Source: Myrmaecium sp. VS I D KN 1 (taxonomy: Eukaryota > Ascomycota > Dothideomycetes > Valsariales > Valsariaceae). Taken from it: a stretch of 64,000 nucleotides of DNA. Positions 47,159 through 59,336 of this stretch are shown here, piece after piece. A program made the position numbers and the translations under genes. Where the stretch lies: the NCBI GenBank assembly GCA_019775845.1, contig JADQAV010000009.1, positions 806,001 through 870,000 on the forward strand. The letters run 5' to 3'. Every line of letters begins with the position of its first letter. Position 1 is the first letter of the stretch. The notes below the pieces were generated by a model. That model saw nothing but the letters and a program-made list of their open reading frames with translations. It did not search any database and had not been told where the DNA came from.

Positions 47159-49756
47159 TTAGAGCTGGAATGACGAGCTCGCTCTCTTCGACGAGTCGAC
47201 CGACTGCCGTTTCGCAGGAATGTCCAACAGCTTGGCACTGCCGGCGCTGAGGGCGCGGACATGTCCTTTCTTGCCCAAGTCGACGCTTCGAGCTCTCTCG
47301 ATCTGTACCGGTCCGACCGGCGAGACGGGTGAGTCTTGCTCCGAACCCTCTCCCCGCCGGTCCGGCAGTGAGGTGCGAGAGGCCGTTTGAAGCTCGCCCG
47401 CTTGATAGTAGTTGAGAAGCCCTTCTCGAGACTTGACCCGGGTCTCCCGGTGGACGACGGTAGGCTTGCGTCCGACACCGCCATGCACGACCTCATCGCT
47501 TTGAGGCAGCGGCTCCCCAGGACTGTCCCCTTCTTCATCCCCCATCTCCATCTCCGGCTCCTCGGGATAACCGATGGCCGTGCTGCTGGGCTTCCGGCCA
47601 AACAGTGTCCCTGACTGTGCGGATTGACGCCTCAAATCCGGCTGCGGCGTCAACCGTCGGAAGTACTCGTCGTCAGGGATCCCGAGTTCCTCGCTGGACG
47701 TATTGAAATCCTCGTTGGTTCGAAATTGGGAGATGGAGCCGCCACTGCTGCGAAGGTGAGCTTGGTTCGATCGTCTCTTCATTGGCTTTCCTGACAGCCA
47801 CGACCCCTCCGAATCGACCGAAGCAAGTGACTGAGACATCAGCTCAGATGTCCTGGGACCCTGGCTGACCGGCGAGTCGGTGCGAGCTCCCGATAGAGAT
47901 TCCCTGAAAGCACTGCCGAGAACGGGCGTATCTGCATCCGTATGCAAATTTCTGGGTCTATTGCCTCCTGCAGCAAGTGCCAATGACGAGGTGACCTCGG
48001 GAGACTGCATCCGAGACTCGGGCGGCGAGATGGGAAGTTCTGGGAGATCTTCCCTGAACTTCGACTGCGTGCGCACTGGGGCCCCGGATGAACGGCGTGC
48101 CTGTGTAGCTTGTAGATGCGCCGGCGGCGGCTGCCTGGACATCGACTCCCGCGACGTGTTGGAAAATGAGATCTCCGAGGGAGTAGACCGTCCACGGTCC
48201 ATTGAGTCTCTCTTGCCAAAGCCACCGCGTCGGAAGAAGGAAGCAAACGCGCCGATGCGCCTGCTGCTGCTGGTTTCAGAGCTCGGTCGTCTGGGGTGCA
48301 CCGGCTGTGGTATGTCGATAGGTGGGGTGGGTTGCGGGGGATTTGATTCGGACGCAAGAGCCGGTACTTGCGAAACATTCGAAAGCTCACGCCGATGTTG
48401 ATTCGTAGCCAGAGAGGGAGGAATACTGGCTTGCGACAAGCGTACAGCCTGTGCAGTCTCGAGAATGGGCTCTTCAAGGGGATTCTCAAGTGCTGGTGAC
48501 AGTGGCGTCGGGAAGCCCTGATAACTGCTGCCATCTGCCGATACACCACGTCGCGGGGTCTGCGGTTGTGGGATAGGTTCATTCGCAGCATATCGCAAGT
48601 AGGTCCCAGTGTTGCCCTGCTCTTGCGGTTCGGCACCGTGGTCGTGACTCACGCTTTCCGTAGCGATTCCGAGTCCAGATAGCGCAGGTTCCTTTCCTTT
48701 ACCAATGTCTTCCCTTGCAGCGGCCTCTTGGTCCCTTCGTTCTTTGGCGCGCTGCTTTTCTAATCTTCTCTCAAGTTTTTGGCGCACTCGTTCTTCTTCC
48801 GCTTGCCGTTTTCTATCGCGGCGCCTTTGGTCCCTCTCCAAAATCATCCTCAACGCTCCAGCGTCCAGATCATCCGCCAAATCATCGATGGTCCCTCCCT
48901 TCAGATCCTCCTTGCTAGTTTGAGGACGCTTATCCCTCCTCGATTCGCACCGCGAGGGGCCATTGTAGTTTTGGAACGTCGAGCTCGTCGAATAACGTAT
49001 AGTAGGTCTTGGCGTGAAGATGTCGAGAGCGCGCACACGGAAAGCCCGCGTCTCGGAGGCGACGGACATGGACGAGTGGATGGATGCATCGATGGGTAAG
49101 GAGGTGTTTGACGTAGGACGGTCGAAATGCCTGCTCATCCCCCCTCTTATCTTCTTGCTATCCCTTCTGAACATACCTCCAGTGTAAGTAGCAGGACGCT
49201 TCATAGGTATAGGGGCGCTCATAGCCCGAATCTCCTCCTCTCGAACGTGGTCCTTCTTCCTCCTCTTACTCGATTTGCGTCGTGGGATGGTAGAGTCCGC
49301 ACCTCTTCGTTTACTCTGCAAACTCTGCGGCCGTTGTAGTTTCCCCCGTTCTCGGGCCGACGGTATGCTAACGTTCGACTCGGCATGTAGTCGAAAATCA
49401 TACGGGATGGAGTCCCCGCGGTCCATGACGGGATGCAAATGCGGGCTAGTGGCGAAAGCCATCGTGGTGGGCAAGGCTGTGAGGCTTTCGTTGCTATGCT
49501 CGTGGTTCGACAGGTCTTCGCCCCGTTCAAGCCGTGCGAGAGCCTGCCGTCGTCCGTACGCCATCCGGTCTGGCGAGGCCTTCTTCTTCCGTCGACTTCG
49601 TTTTCGCACAACGTTGTTCGACTGCGAAGAACCCGTGCCCGTCCTTCTCAGAGGGTGTCCAGGATAGGCCTGCACAGCCTTCTCGCCCTGTCGGACGGGC
49701 TTGGGACCGTCATTTAATTTTGCGGTACGTTTCCGCCCGAACGGCCACAAGGGCAT
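47159..49756 (-). CDS. large disordered protein with a central coiled coil
   Basis: A single uninterrupted frame of 865 aa. The ATG at 49756 (CACCATGCCC, giving MPLWPFGRKRTAKLNDGPKP) is preferred over one 15 codons upstream because of its context. Basic clusters (RKRSRRKKK, RRKSSKRRKKD) could be nuclear or membrane-surface signals. A ~60-residue Arg/Glu/Lys-rich coiled coil starts near GALRMILERDQRRRDRKRQAEE. The rest is Ser/Pro/Arg-rich, with many possible phosphorylation sites (RRPSSETSSSRR, GGFGKRDSMDRGRSTPSE). The C-terminus GSAKLLDIPAKRQSVDSSKR...FQL looks conserved in style. I do not recognise a family. No membrane helix or catalytic motif is seen. Confidence 0.75.
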   Translation of the reverse strand: MPLWPFGRKRTAKLNDGPKPVRQGEKAVQAYPGHPLRRTGTGSSQSNNVVRKRSRRKKKASPDRMAYGRRQALARLERGEDLSNHEHSNESLTALPTTMAFATSPHLHPVMDRGDSIPYDFRLHAESNVSIPSARERGKLQRPQSLQSKRRGADSTIPRRKSSKRRKKDHVREEEIRAMSAPIPMKRPATYTGGMFRRDSKKIRGGMSRHFDRPTSNTSLPIDASIHSSMSVASETRAFRVRALDIFTPRPTIRYSTSSTFQNYNGPSRCESRRDKRPQTSKEDLKGGTIDDLADDLDAGALRMILERDQRRRDRKRQAEEERVRQKLERRLEKQRAKERRDQEAAAREDIGKGKEPALSGLGIATESVSHDHGAEPQEQGNTGTYLRYAANEPIPQPQTPRRGVSADGSSYQGFPTPLSPALENPLEEPILETAQAVRLSQASIPPSLATNQHRRELSNVSQVPALASESNPPQPTPPIDIPQPVHPRRPSSETSSSRRIGAFASFFRRGGFGKRDSMDRGRSTPSEISFSNTSRESMSRQPPPAHLQATQARRSSGAPVRTQSKFREDLPELPISPPESRMQSPEVTSSLALAAGGNRPRNLHTDADTPVLGSAFRESLSGARTDSPVSQGPRTSELMSQSLASVDSEGSWLSGKPMKRRSNQAHLRSSGGSISQFRTNEDFNTSSEELGIPDDEYFRRLTPQPDLRRQSAQSGTLFGRKPSSTAIGYPEEPEMEMGDEEGDSPGEPLPQSDEVVHGGVGRKPTVVHRETRVKSREGLLNYYQAGELQTASRTSLPDRRGEGSEQDSPVSPVGPVQIERARSVDLGKKGHVRALSAGSAKLLDIPAKRQSVDSSKRASSSFQL

Positions 49757-52700
49757 GGTGACAGTCGGGAAACGATGTTGGTCCGTGAGCGCGAAGCGCA
49801 AACCTTCTTAGTTCCTGCACTGGCGGGTCGCAATGTAAACCACGACGACCATGTATAAAGTTCTCGGGTGCTGTCCGGCTTATCTGACGGCGGCAGGGCT
49901 GACGAGAACCATCTTCTGCGGGAGACAAGACAGGCGAGTTTGGGAGGAGCGACGTGTGACGCAGTGAATGGGCGGATGGACGATCGGGATACCGAGAGGC
50001 GAGGGCGGCAGATGGGCGGGAGAGCAGGAAGGTGGAGTAGTGCGAGCACACGGTCGAGCTGGTAATGTTGTAACCGATAATGAAGCTCCGGCGTGAAATG
50101 AGCTGTCGCAAGTGGCGTCGTCAGGTAGTGAGCTGCTCCGAAGGAAGGGTTCAGACGAGCGCTGTGCGAGCGACATACGGCTTTGGCAGTACAAAGCAGC
50201 GTAAGGTGCGAGGTTTGCGCGGAGGCGGACAGCGGCGGCGCGAGGGTAGGGGGAAAAGTAGGTTAAGGTTAGGGAGCAATGGAAGGGTTGAAAAATGGCG
50301 AGGATCAGAAGCCCAGCGGACAAGGGAGGGCGAAGTGGGTTAGTGAGTGAGTGAGTGAGTGAGCGAGTGGATGAGTGCGCAGCGCGGCCAATGTGGGTGT
50401 GTGTGAGAGTGAGCGACGGGGTGGGGGGCAAAAGGACCAAAGGCACAAGGGAAATGGAGCAGGGTGCACCGGATCAAAAAAATCGCTGAGGCGTGCTAGG
50501 CATGCTAGAGGTGGGCTGCTGTTAACTACCACATAACGACCTGTACATAATAACTCGTAACTACCTCCTACTGGGCTGCGGATGCAAGGTCGGGCATGGC
50601 CAGGCAAGGTCCACACTGGGGTCAGCCAGGCGGAAGAAGTAAGGAGCAGCAGGAACTGCTTCCCGCTAACGCCAACTGGGCTAGCTCATCCAAGGAGGGA
50701 CGCCGTACAGGTACCGGTCATTTATTTATCGGCGTACCACAAGGGAACCCACTGGTAAGGTACTGGTACTCCTAGATCCTAGGTAGTAGGTAGTGATTGA
50801 GGTCCATCCTGTGTATCCATACCTACCTCAACTCTACTCGCCCTGTGCCGTCCAAGTGAAAGACGAGTTGACCCCGGAACGGCGACGATAATAACGAGAG
50901 ACGACGGGTCACACCCAGCCTTATATGTCAGTACAGTACTATGTGTGTGTGTCGGCATGTGCTGATAGGCAGGTACAGTACCAGAGCACATGGACATACA
51001 GGATGGTTGATAGTACCATTGGTACAGTGCTATGTACGTACCTACCTCGACCGCATTGCTACAGTCGTGATTGACAAGAGGGTCTCCGACTCCACAGGAG
51101 AAAAGGCCACTCTCACACTCTCACAATCCTCCCTCCCTCCCTCCCTCCATCCATCCATCCCTTTCCTCTCTGACCCATCCGCTCCCTGCTCCCTTCAACC
51201 CCCCCCCCAATCCGCAGGACGGAGCTTGGGTGGCGTCGTCCGTCACTCGACCCATCCACCTTCTCCATCCAGGGTCAAAGCACCAGAGCTGTTCAAGGGT
51301 ACCGCTGCCCCAGCGTGGCCCAGCGACCAGCTCCCTGCGCCGCCAAATCCTGCCCTCTCAGCTTCCGGCCTGGGATAGGTCTGGCGCACTACCGCACAAG
51401 AGTGCCGTACCTGTCGCCGTCTCCCCCAGCTTTTTGGAGGTTGATCAAAGTCTGCCACCTCGGCGAATGCCATCCATCATCATGCACACACACACAGACA
51501 CACAGACACCTCTTTCCCCCCTTGTCCTCCCATGCCCGGCTCGTCTCCGCAGCTGGAGCGTGCCGCTTCTGCAAGCCGCACATGGTCAGGAAACTGGTCA
51601 GATGGTCGACGGCAGATCCAACTCCCACAACGGGAATATACGAAGATCGCATCCCCGTTGGACAGTAGCGTGGTGGGCGGGCCGGATGGGCAAACCAACT
51701 GGATGCGACCGGCACTTCCGATCATGACCGACATTGGTAATCCCTCCTGAGCGAGATCCGCCCCCTCAGCACCGTTCACGAAGAGCGCCTTTCTCCTGTC
51801 AATAGTTTTTCAACGAACCCTGTGTGCTTGCGCGTGCGCGTGCATCAAACTTTGACAGGCTGAAGTGGGGATGAGTATATATTGTATGTATTGTATATGC
51901 ACATGCTCAAGCTCCATGGACATCTGCTTGTGCAGACTGATAGATGAGTTAGGAGCAGATGTGCGCACTGTCGCGGGCGAACCATCGCGAGGGATCCAGC
52001 GGTATCTCCCTCTCCCTCTGCGCCCGCGAGTCTGGGCCATCATGATGCTTGTGCCAATCACTTTCGCATTTGCGTCGATCTCGCCGAGAATGAGTCCGCG
52101 ACTGCTCGTGCCCAAACACACACCACGTCCGTTGATACGGAGTGGCCTGCCTTCTTTGTTCTCCTTTGTCTGTCCTTGAATTGCTGTTGTAGAGAATCCG
52201 CAATGGTCTCCTCTCATTGGAGCCCCCTCCCACATGCCTCCCCTGCAACGCCATTTGGTATGCTGCCAATCCCGACGCTTCGCAGCGACTGCGGCAGTTG
52301 GATGAGCGAGATCATTTGTGGGAATTCGCATCTCAAGAGCCTCCTCCGCCCCCGGTTCAGCGTGGGCTGTGCCGACTGTGCGCTATTATCTCACGCAAGC
52401 AAGCAGATGGACGCCACTCTCGTCAGCTTGCCGAATCACGAAGTCAGCTTTGTCGGTTGGTTTTCCAGGTACGAGATAGAGCAGGTACGAGATAGAGCAG
52501 GTACGCGCGGATCCATTATCCAACGGAAAGCCATGAAGTTGCCCTGAAGGTCGCATCAAAACCAGCCATAAGCCGTGGTAAACCTCACGATGTCTTCCGC
52601 AGGAGCTTGTGCAGCATGCGGTATCCTGGGCTCCGTTACTTCACAGTAAGATACCTGGAACTGGGGTGCCTAATGGCTCAGCACTCTTCCAGCCTTGAGG

Positions 52701-53542
52701 AGAGCCACCCAGCAAGCTACAAGATTCAAACCCACGCGTGTGAGCGAAGCCTATCTGTCCCCGCAGGCGCGTTTCCGTCCTCTTCAACCAAGATAAGGGC
52801 GGGAGCGTCTTATCGGAACGAACGGGAGACTGTACCTGCGTGGAACCGGCTTTTGACTTTCGAGAAGATTGGAGCCGGGCGTTTCTATTTTGGAAAGCCG
52901 CGTCGGGCGGGCGATGATCATTGAGGGGTTGTCGAAACGGGAGGAACACATCCCGCAGGCACGCAGGTACCGGACGCTGTACGGCGACCGAACTACTACG
53001 ACGGACACTCGTGAAACGGGAACAATATTGGTTCTCTTTGGGAAAGTGCGACTCCGACTGGAAAGATGTTCTTGTCGTGCATTCCTCAGCCTTTTTCGGA
53101 TGTGATCAAATGTCGATACATCGTACTACACTCCAGAGCACGCGAGCCTGTAAGGAGTGAGGTCCATCCAATGGTGCTACTTGTATCCGTACGCCTTCGC
53201 GATAACCTCAGGTCAGACGGGGCTAAAAATTGCCCTGGAGGGAGCGGCCCGCCCGTGTTGAACGGGAAGGAAGAACCTTAAAGCGCAAACCTTCACGGGT
53301 GTGAACCACGTGATAACGAAGAGCTGTCGGAGTGAATTGGTGCCTGAATGCCTAAAATATAGCGGCAAAGCGAAGTAAAGATAAGATTAGATTGATCGAT
53401 TGATCAATCCCCGGCCAACACTTTCCCTGCCGTGCTTTGTTTACACCGGCATCAACACCACGAGCGCCGCAAATCGATCCTTCCGCAAAGTAGCAGTCGC
53501 ACTTCACCAACACCTCACTCGTACTGCAGCCTCTCCGAAAAA
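49757..53542. other. 3.8 kb gene-poor stretch
   Basis: No gene I can support. It contains a (GTGA)n repeat near 50343-50362, (CTCC)n/(CATC)n at about 51129-51160, TAGGTA/GTACC-rich patches at 50700-51050, and a 16-bp direct duplication (52466-52481, 52482-52497). One plus-strand frame from 52193 to about 52468, behind a good acceptor (TTGCTGTTGTAG), has CLPC and CRLC motifs, but no start or downstream exon could be joined. Minus-strand frames overlap it with equal plausibility. Confidence 0.4.
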
Positions 53543-55107
53543 ATGGACTACAACCCGCGCATGAGCATGGCGCGCGGAAACGTGAACCATAACCAACACC
53601 AGCGCCGTCAACAAGAGGATCCCGATGCTTTCATGACCTTGGTAAGTCCCCGGCCTTCCTCGACACGGGAGCGATCCCTTTCTTATATCCCTCCCAGCCA
53701 GATAAGGAGATTGCCAGCTGCATCAGCGATATCGGGGTCAACTTCACCGTCCAGGACCTGCAGAAACCGAACCCGCAACAGATCCAGAAAATCTTCGAAT
53801 GGCTCGCCGAAGTCCTCTTAAACACCACCCGCGAGACCGTGGCCCCGGCCATGCGCGCCGCTGCGGAGGACATGTGCGGTCCGGATGCGGACAGGATCTT
53901 CACGGCGGACACCCGCGACCTGATGGGGTTGTTCCTGGTCTTGCGCAAGCTTCTGCACGAGGTACACTTTCCCTAGGCGCTTTGCACTCGTCACAGCTGG
54001 GCTGATATATCTGCAGTGCGGCATTCATGACTTCACCTTTCAAGACATCTACAAGCCGACACGTGAGCGTCTGGTGAAGATCTTCTCATATGTCATCAAC
54101 TTCATCAGGTTCCGCGAATCCCAGACGGCTGTCATCGACGAGCACTTCAACAAGGCCGAGCGGACGAAGATGCGTATTGAGCAGCTGTACCATGAGAACG
54201 AAATGAAGAGCGCCCACCTGGCCGATCTGGAGCGCAACCGCAAAGCTACTGAAGCTGCGATGAAAGAAAAGGAGCGACGCAACAATGAGTTAAAGCAACG
54301 TTTATTGGATCTGAAGAAAGGTCAGGAACGGGTGGCCGAGAAGCTCGAGCGCTCCAAAGAAGAAGTCGCACGTTTGAAGGCGTTGCTGGAAGACAAAGGC
54401 ACCCAGGCCCTCACCGTCAAGCAAGAAGCCGCCAAGTTGCGCCCGTACACCCAGCAATCACCCGCCGCTCTGGAAGCCGCTCTGCGCGAACTGAACGCCA
54501 GCCTCACAGCCGACAAGGCCCAGATCGATGCGCTCGACCGCCGCGCGCGAGCCCTCCAGACCTCCACCGATACGTTCCAAGTCGTCACTTCCGACATCCA
54601 AGCCTGCACGCGCCTGCTCACGGACGTGCAAGCAGACCTGCACAAGGAAGAGGAGGAGCTGGCGAAGGCGGCACGCCACAGGGATGCGCTCTCGGAGCGG
54701 AGTAACAACGTCCGCGACGTGGAGAGGCAAGAGCGGCTGCTGCAGAAACAGTTGGCGAACGTGAACGGGCGGACGGAAAAGCTGCGGCGCAACGCGGATG
54801 AAAAGGCCGAGTCGGCGCGGCAGCGGATGGAAGAGCTCAAGGTCGTCCACAAGAAACTGGCCGAGGAACGAGCGGAGAAGGGTCGCGATATGGAGCGGAG
54901 GAGAGTCCGGATTGAGCAGACGGAGAAGAAGGTAGGGCGCCCGTTGCAATCGCAGGTGCTGTGGAATCTAACTCTTGCTAACTTTGACTATAGATGGCCG
55001 ATCTTAAGGAGGCGATTGAGGCTGAGGTCCAAGCTGCACATGACGAGTACTTGAAGATGGAGGCTCACATCAAGCTTTACATCACGGAGATGGAGCAGAG
55101 CATTTGA
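53543..55107 (+). CDS. NUF2: kinetochore protein Nuf2 (NDC80 complex)
   Basis: Exons 53543-53641, 53698-53961, 54017-54931 and 54994-55107 encode 463 aa. The calponin-homology head reads [105 protein letters not shown], a classic Nuf2 pattern. The remaining ~300 residues are heptad-rich coiled coil that would pair with Ndc80 and then Spc24/Spc25. Nuf2 links centromeres to spindle microtubules. An N-terminal His/Gln-rich tail of ~25 residues precedes the head. All introns are 55-62 bases. Confidence 0.95.
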
Positions 55108-55408
55108 GCTAGCTGGACTGTCATATACCCAAATTTTTTTCGTTGAGTTGGCGGGGATGTTTGGGGGTTCTTTGGGTTGTCGCAGACGGTTGGTTCCTCT
55201 TTTGATTTGGCTTTTTCATATACCACTTTGCTTTTTGAAGGGTTTCCGGGAAAGGGCGTTGGTTCATTCGTTTTCATGTCTGTTCGATGTCTGAAAAGGG
55301 GATGAATTTTATGATTTCTCATGACGAATTGTCCTTTGCACATCACGAACTTGCTGTTTGATTGACGAGCCCTCATCAGGATTACCATGCGCTTTCGGCC
55401 TTTCTTCT
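55108..55408. other. convergent 3' gap
   Basis: 3' flanks of NUF2 (+) and the 302-aa gene (-); T-rich on the plus strand, nothing else seen. Confidence 0.5.
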
Positions 55409-56317
55409 CTACCCATTGATTCCGGCGCCGTCCTGCAACCGCACAAACCGACACCATCTGCCCGCGAGTCTCCGCAGCGACACCGTCCGGCCCACCCATC
55501 CCCGCTCGCCCGCGCCAAACGTCTTCGTCGTCACGTTCAGGATGCCGACCTGCTCGCTCCACGGATCCAGCGGGGCCACCGGTGCTGCCGCCGCACGCTC
55601 GTCGTCCTCCACATCCATCAGCATCCTCTCCGCTTCCTCCTCTTCCTCGTTCGCGCCTTCCAGCCCACGCTGCGTCGCAGACCTCATGCCCCGCGCCGAC
55701 CCCGCGCACTCCGCAACCACCAGCTTCCGCCCCGTCGCGCTCGCCGCCGACACCGCAGCCGCGAACGTCCGCGACAGACCCTGACCGGAGAAGGCGCTGG
55801 TGTCGCGGTGCGCGGCGAGCGGGTTCAGCAGCGCGATGATGGGGACGCGGCGCCGGTACTCCGCCGATTCGGCCGCTGATGGTGGTGGTGGTGGTGGTCC
55901 AGGGCTGGCGCTGGTGGCGTGGCGCAGGGAGGAGAGATAGGCGTGCAGGTGGTGTGGGCTGGGGCAGAAGGCTAGGCGGACGGAGCGGGAGAGGGAGATG
56001 AGGCGGAGGGTTGGGGTGATGAGGTCGATGCGGTCTCCGCGAACGGTGGCGGGCTCGTCGTCGCTGCCGTCACCGTCTTCTCCTCCTCCTCCTCCTTCTT
56101 GCGCCGGGCGTTGGTCGTTTGCTGGCGTTGTTCCCGCTTCCTCCTCGGCGGCCGAGCGGAGTTGCTGGAAGAAGTGTGCGCGCGTGGAGCAGACGATGAG
56201 GGTGGTTGGCGCTGCGTGGTGCTTGAGGATGAAGTGCATGAATTCGAGGAGGGAGATCTGTTCCAGGACAATTGGACGGAGGGCGGACCAGGGTGGTGGT
56301 TGTGAATTCGTCGCCAT
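55409..56317 (-). CDS. unrecognised 302-aa protein, possibly RecA-like fold
   Basis: A single-exon frame on the minus strand. Strand-helix segments are visible: LEFMHFILKHHAAPTTLIVCSTRAHFFQQL, DLITPTLRLISLSRSVRLAFCPSPHHLHAYLSSL, RVPIIALLNPLAAHRDTSAFSGQGLSRTFAAAVSAASATGRKLVVAEC and EQVGILNVTTKTFGAGERGWVGRTVSLRRLAGRWCRF. They are separated by acidic or Pro-rich linkers, including one polyproline run. The alternation of hydrophobic strands and the GQGL helix recall RecA-fold, Rad51-paralogue-like or Elongator-type proteins, but there is no Walker A loop. That resemblance is my inference and weak. The gene is divergent from AP-3 beta, 354 bases apart. Confidence 0.7.
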   Translation of the reverse strand: MATNSQPPPWSALRPIVLEQISLLEFMHFILKHHAAPTTLIVCSTRAHFFQQLRSAAEEEAGTTPANDQRPAQEGGGGGEDGDGSDDEPATVRGDRIDLITPTLRLISLSRSVRLAFCPSPHHLHAYLSSLRHATSASPGPPPPPPSAAESAEYRRRVPIIALLNPLAAHRDTSAFSGQGLSRTFAAAVSAASATGRKLVVAECAGSARGMRSATQRGLEGANEEEEEAERMLMDVEDDERAAAAPVAPLDPWSEQVGILNVTTKTFGAGERGWVGRTVSLRRLAGRWCRFVRLQDGAGING

Positions 56318-56671
56318 TGATGTTGTGTTATATTGGTCTTTATTATTTCATATATTTCCCCGAGAGTGGTCCCAGCTCTTTCTGCGATTAACCTTCCGCG
56401 GGATTGAAGAGATCATTCTGTAAGCGTCATGTACTCAAGAGGTTGTTTTGTCGGATTTCCAGTTCAATGCGAGGTGTCTGTGTTTTCGAAGTGCAGTGGT
56501 TGTTGATGGTGCCTTATGTTGGTAGCCTGAACCGATCAGATACGCTTTGACTTCACAACGTCAGCAGCCTGCGGTCGACATGATTGCCAAGAATCTCCAG
56601 GTCCAGCTCCAGTCAACCCACTCACTCACTCTCCACAAGCAAGCCCGAAGGGAGGGCTGCCACGGCGTCCA
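56318..56671. promoter_or_regulatory. divergent upstream region of the 302-aa gene and the AP-3 beta gene
   Basis: 354 bases between start codons. An out-of-frame ATG at 56579 precedes the AP-3 beta start and opens a short upstream frame overlapping it. Confidence 0.5.
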
Positions 56672-59336
56672 ATGGAGTCCATCTCGAGAATCTCGAGCAT
56701 CTTAGAGACGGGTAAGTCCTCCGAGTACCGTCCGCCGTCGCACTTCTTTGCACGCAAGCCAGACACTGACCGGCGACATCACCGCATTCCACAGCCCGAG
56801 ATCTGACCCTCGAGGCCGCACGAGACGCAAGCTACGCTCGCAAGAGCACCGCCAGACCACTTCCAGCCGCGCAGCTGCGGAAGCTCCTCGACAGCCGCCA
56901 TGAGCGCGAAGTACTCGAGGGGTTGCGGAGGGTCATTGCTGTAAACATCCCCCCACACTCACCATCTTGGTGAAGCTGGATCGCAACATCGTTCCCCGCT
57001 AACCATCCGCGCACGCTGCCCGTCCTATGGCTATATAGATGACCTACCGCAACCAGAAGTCCCTGCCCTACTTCAGCTCCGTCATCAAGAACATCGCCTC
57101 CCCCTCCCTCGAAGTCAAAAAGCTCGTCTACATCTACCTCATTCACCATGCCGAAGCCGAACCGGACACCGCTCTGCTCTCCATCAACACGATCCAGAAG
57201 TCGCTCTCGGACTCCAACCCCCAGGTCCGCGCGCTGGCCCTGCGCGTCATGTCCAGCATCCGCGTCCCCGTCATCAGCCAGATCGTGTCGCTGGGAATCA
57301 AGAAGGGTGCCGGAGACATGAGTCCGCACGTGAGACGAGCGGCCGCGCTCGCGATCCCGAAATGCTATCGGCTGGACCCGAACACGCTGCCCCAGCTGCA
57401 AGACCATCTCAAGGTCCTGCTAGGGGACAAGACATATCAAGTCGCCGGCGCAGCGGTAATGGCCTTCTTGGAAGTGTGCGAAGACAGGATAGATCTCATT
57501 CACCCACATTATCATAGCTTGGTCCGCAAACTGGTGGACATGGACGAATGGGGGCAACTGGCAACATTGCGGCTCATGATGGTGTATGCTCGGAAGTGCT
57601 TTCCCCGACGAACGAGGAGGGTCAAGAAGAATGCTGCCGCGAGCAACAAGACGACGACAAAGGGATTCTATGATGAGGACAGCGAACCGTCGGAACCAGA
57701 AGACGACTCGGGTACAGAGTTTGAGGACGTTGTTGTATTAGATCCAGATCTGGAGCTACTACTAAAAGCATGCGCGCCCCTCCTGCAATCGCGCAACTCC
57801 GCCGTCACCGTGGCCGTTGCCCGCTGTTACCTCTACCTCGGCACTCCCACTTACCTGGAAATGGCCATCGGACCCCTGATCTCCCTGCTACATGCCGCAC
57901 AAGACATCCAGTACATCGCCCTCCACAACATCGTCCAGATCTGCCTGGCGCATCCGTCACCCTTCGTGCCATACTACACCCACTTCCTGGTCCGCAGCAC
58001 CGACTCACCTCACGTCTGGCGACTCAAGCTCGAACTCCTCACCCTGATCTTCCCCCACAGCAGCCCACAACTACAATCACTCATCCTCGCCGAGCTCTCC
58101 CATTTCGCCCGCTCCGGCTCCGGCCAGGACCCCATTCTCATGCGCGAAGCCGTCCGCGCCATTGGGCGGTGCGCCCAGGCCACATTGGGCGTAAAGTCCT
58201 CCGACATCAGCAACCGCTGTATGCGCCTCCTCCTCAGCCACGTCGGCAGCTCGGACCCGGAGCTCGTCGCCGAATCCCTTGAAGTGGTCCGTCACCTCAT
58301 CCAGGCTAACCCATCCGCGCACGCCGCCACCGTTGTCAAACTGGCGAAGCACCTGGACGTCGCCACCTCGGGCCAGGCGCGCGCCAGCATCATCTGGCTC
58401 GTCGGTGAGTTCGCCGGCGTGGACCCGGAGAACAACGTGGCGGCCGACGTGCTTCGGATCCTGGCTAAGGGGTTCGCGGACGAAGAGGAGGCCGCGAAGC
58501 TCCAGATCCTCCTGCTCGCCGCAAAAGTCTACGTCCACCATCTCAACCTCACACACGCCAAGAAGAAGCAAGCAGAGGCGGAAGGGCGGCAATCGCCGCA
58601 ACCGCAACAGCCTACCTCTACGGTCTTGGTGCCGGATGACGAGGGCGACGACGACGGCGGATTCCAGGATCAAGCACTCAAGGAGCAAGCGGCAGAGATC
58701 AAGGAGCAGGAAGCTCACCCCATTGCCAAGCTATGGCAATATATCTTATTGCTGACTAGGTACGATGTTTCGTACGATCTGCGAGATCGCGCGCGCATGT
58801 ACAAAGCGCTGTTGGCCGTGCCTACCTCGACAGAACTCGCGTCGCTTTTGCTCCTCGCGCCCAAGCCTGTGCCGCATATACCAAGCCCATCTGAAAGTCG
58901 CCGGAACTACACTCTAGGGTCTGCCACCCTCATCATCGGCGAAGAATCGGGCATTGGCGGCTTGAAGGGCTACGAAAACCTACCTGATTGGGTTGAAGAA
59001 GGTCACGAGCCCGATCCGGCGCTGCGACAGCAGAGTACCGAAAGCAAGGCGGAGTATGACGCGAGGAGGGAAGTACCGGCAAGTGAAAAGCTGGACAGTG
59101 CTTTGAGCTCAGATGCGGGGATCGGCGTTAGTAGGAAGCAGAATGGGATCAAGGAGAAGACGTTGGATGACTGGTTGGCCGAAGACGAGGAAGAAGAGAC
59201 GGAGGAGGAAACAGAGGAGGAAGATGATGAGGATGAAGACGAGGAAGACGAGGAAAGCGAGGAAGAGGAGACAGAGGATGATGCTACGGATGATAGTGAG
59301 GACGAGAAGGATGAGAGTGACCGAATGCTGAAATGA
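56672..59336 (+). CDS. APL6: AP-3 adaptor complex beta subunit (Apl6)
   Basis: Exons 56672-56711, 56795-56940 and 57039-59336 encode 827 aa. The start MESISRISSILETARDLTLEAARDASY is the usual fungal beta-3 opening. The adaptin trunk follows, with AARKSTARPLPAAQLRKLLDSRHEREVLEGLRRVIA, SVIKNIASPSLEVKKLVYIYLIHHAE, LSINTIQKSLSDSNPQVRALALRVMSSIRV and AAVMAFLEVCEDRIDLIHPHY. The last ~50 residues are an almost pure Glu/Asp run (EEEETEEETEEEDDEDEDEE), typical of the beta-3 hinge; the ear domain seen in animals is missing or very short. AP-3 sorts cargo from Golgi or endosome to the vacuole. The acidic tail is encoded by GAR repeats, so nearby long frames on the other strand are shadows. Confidence 0.93.
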
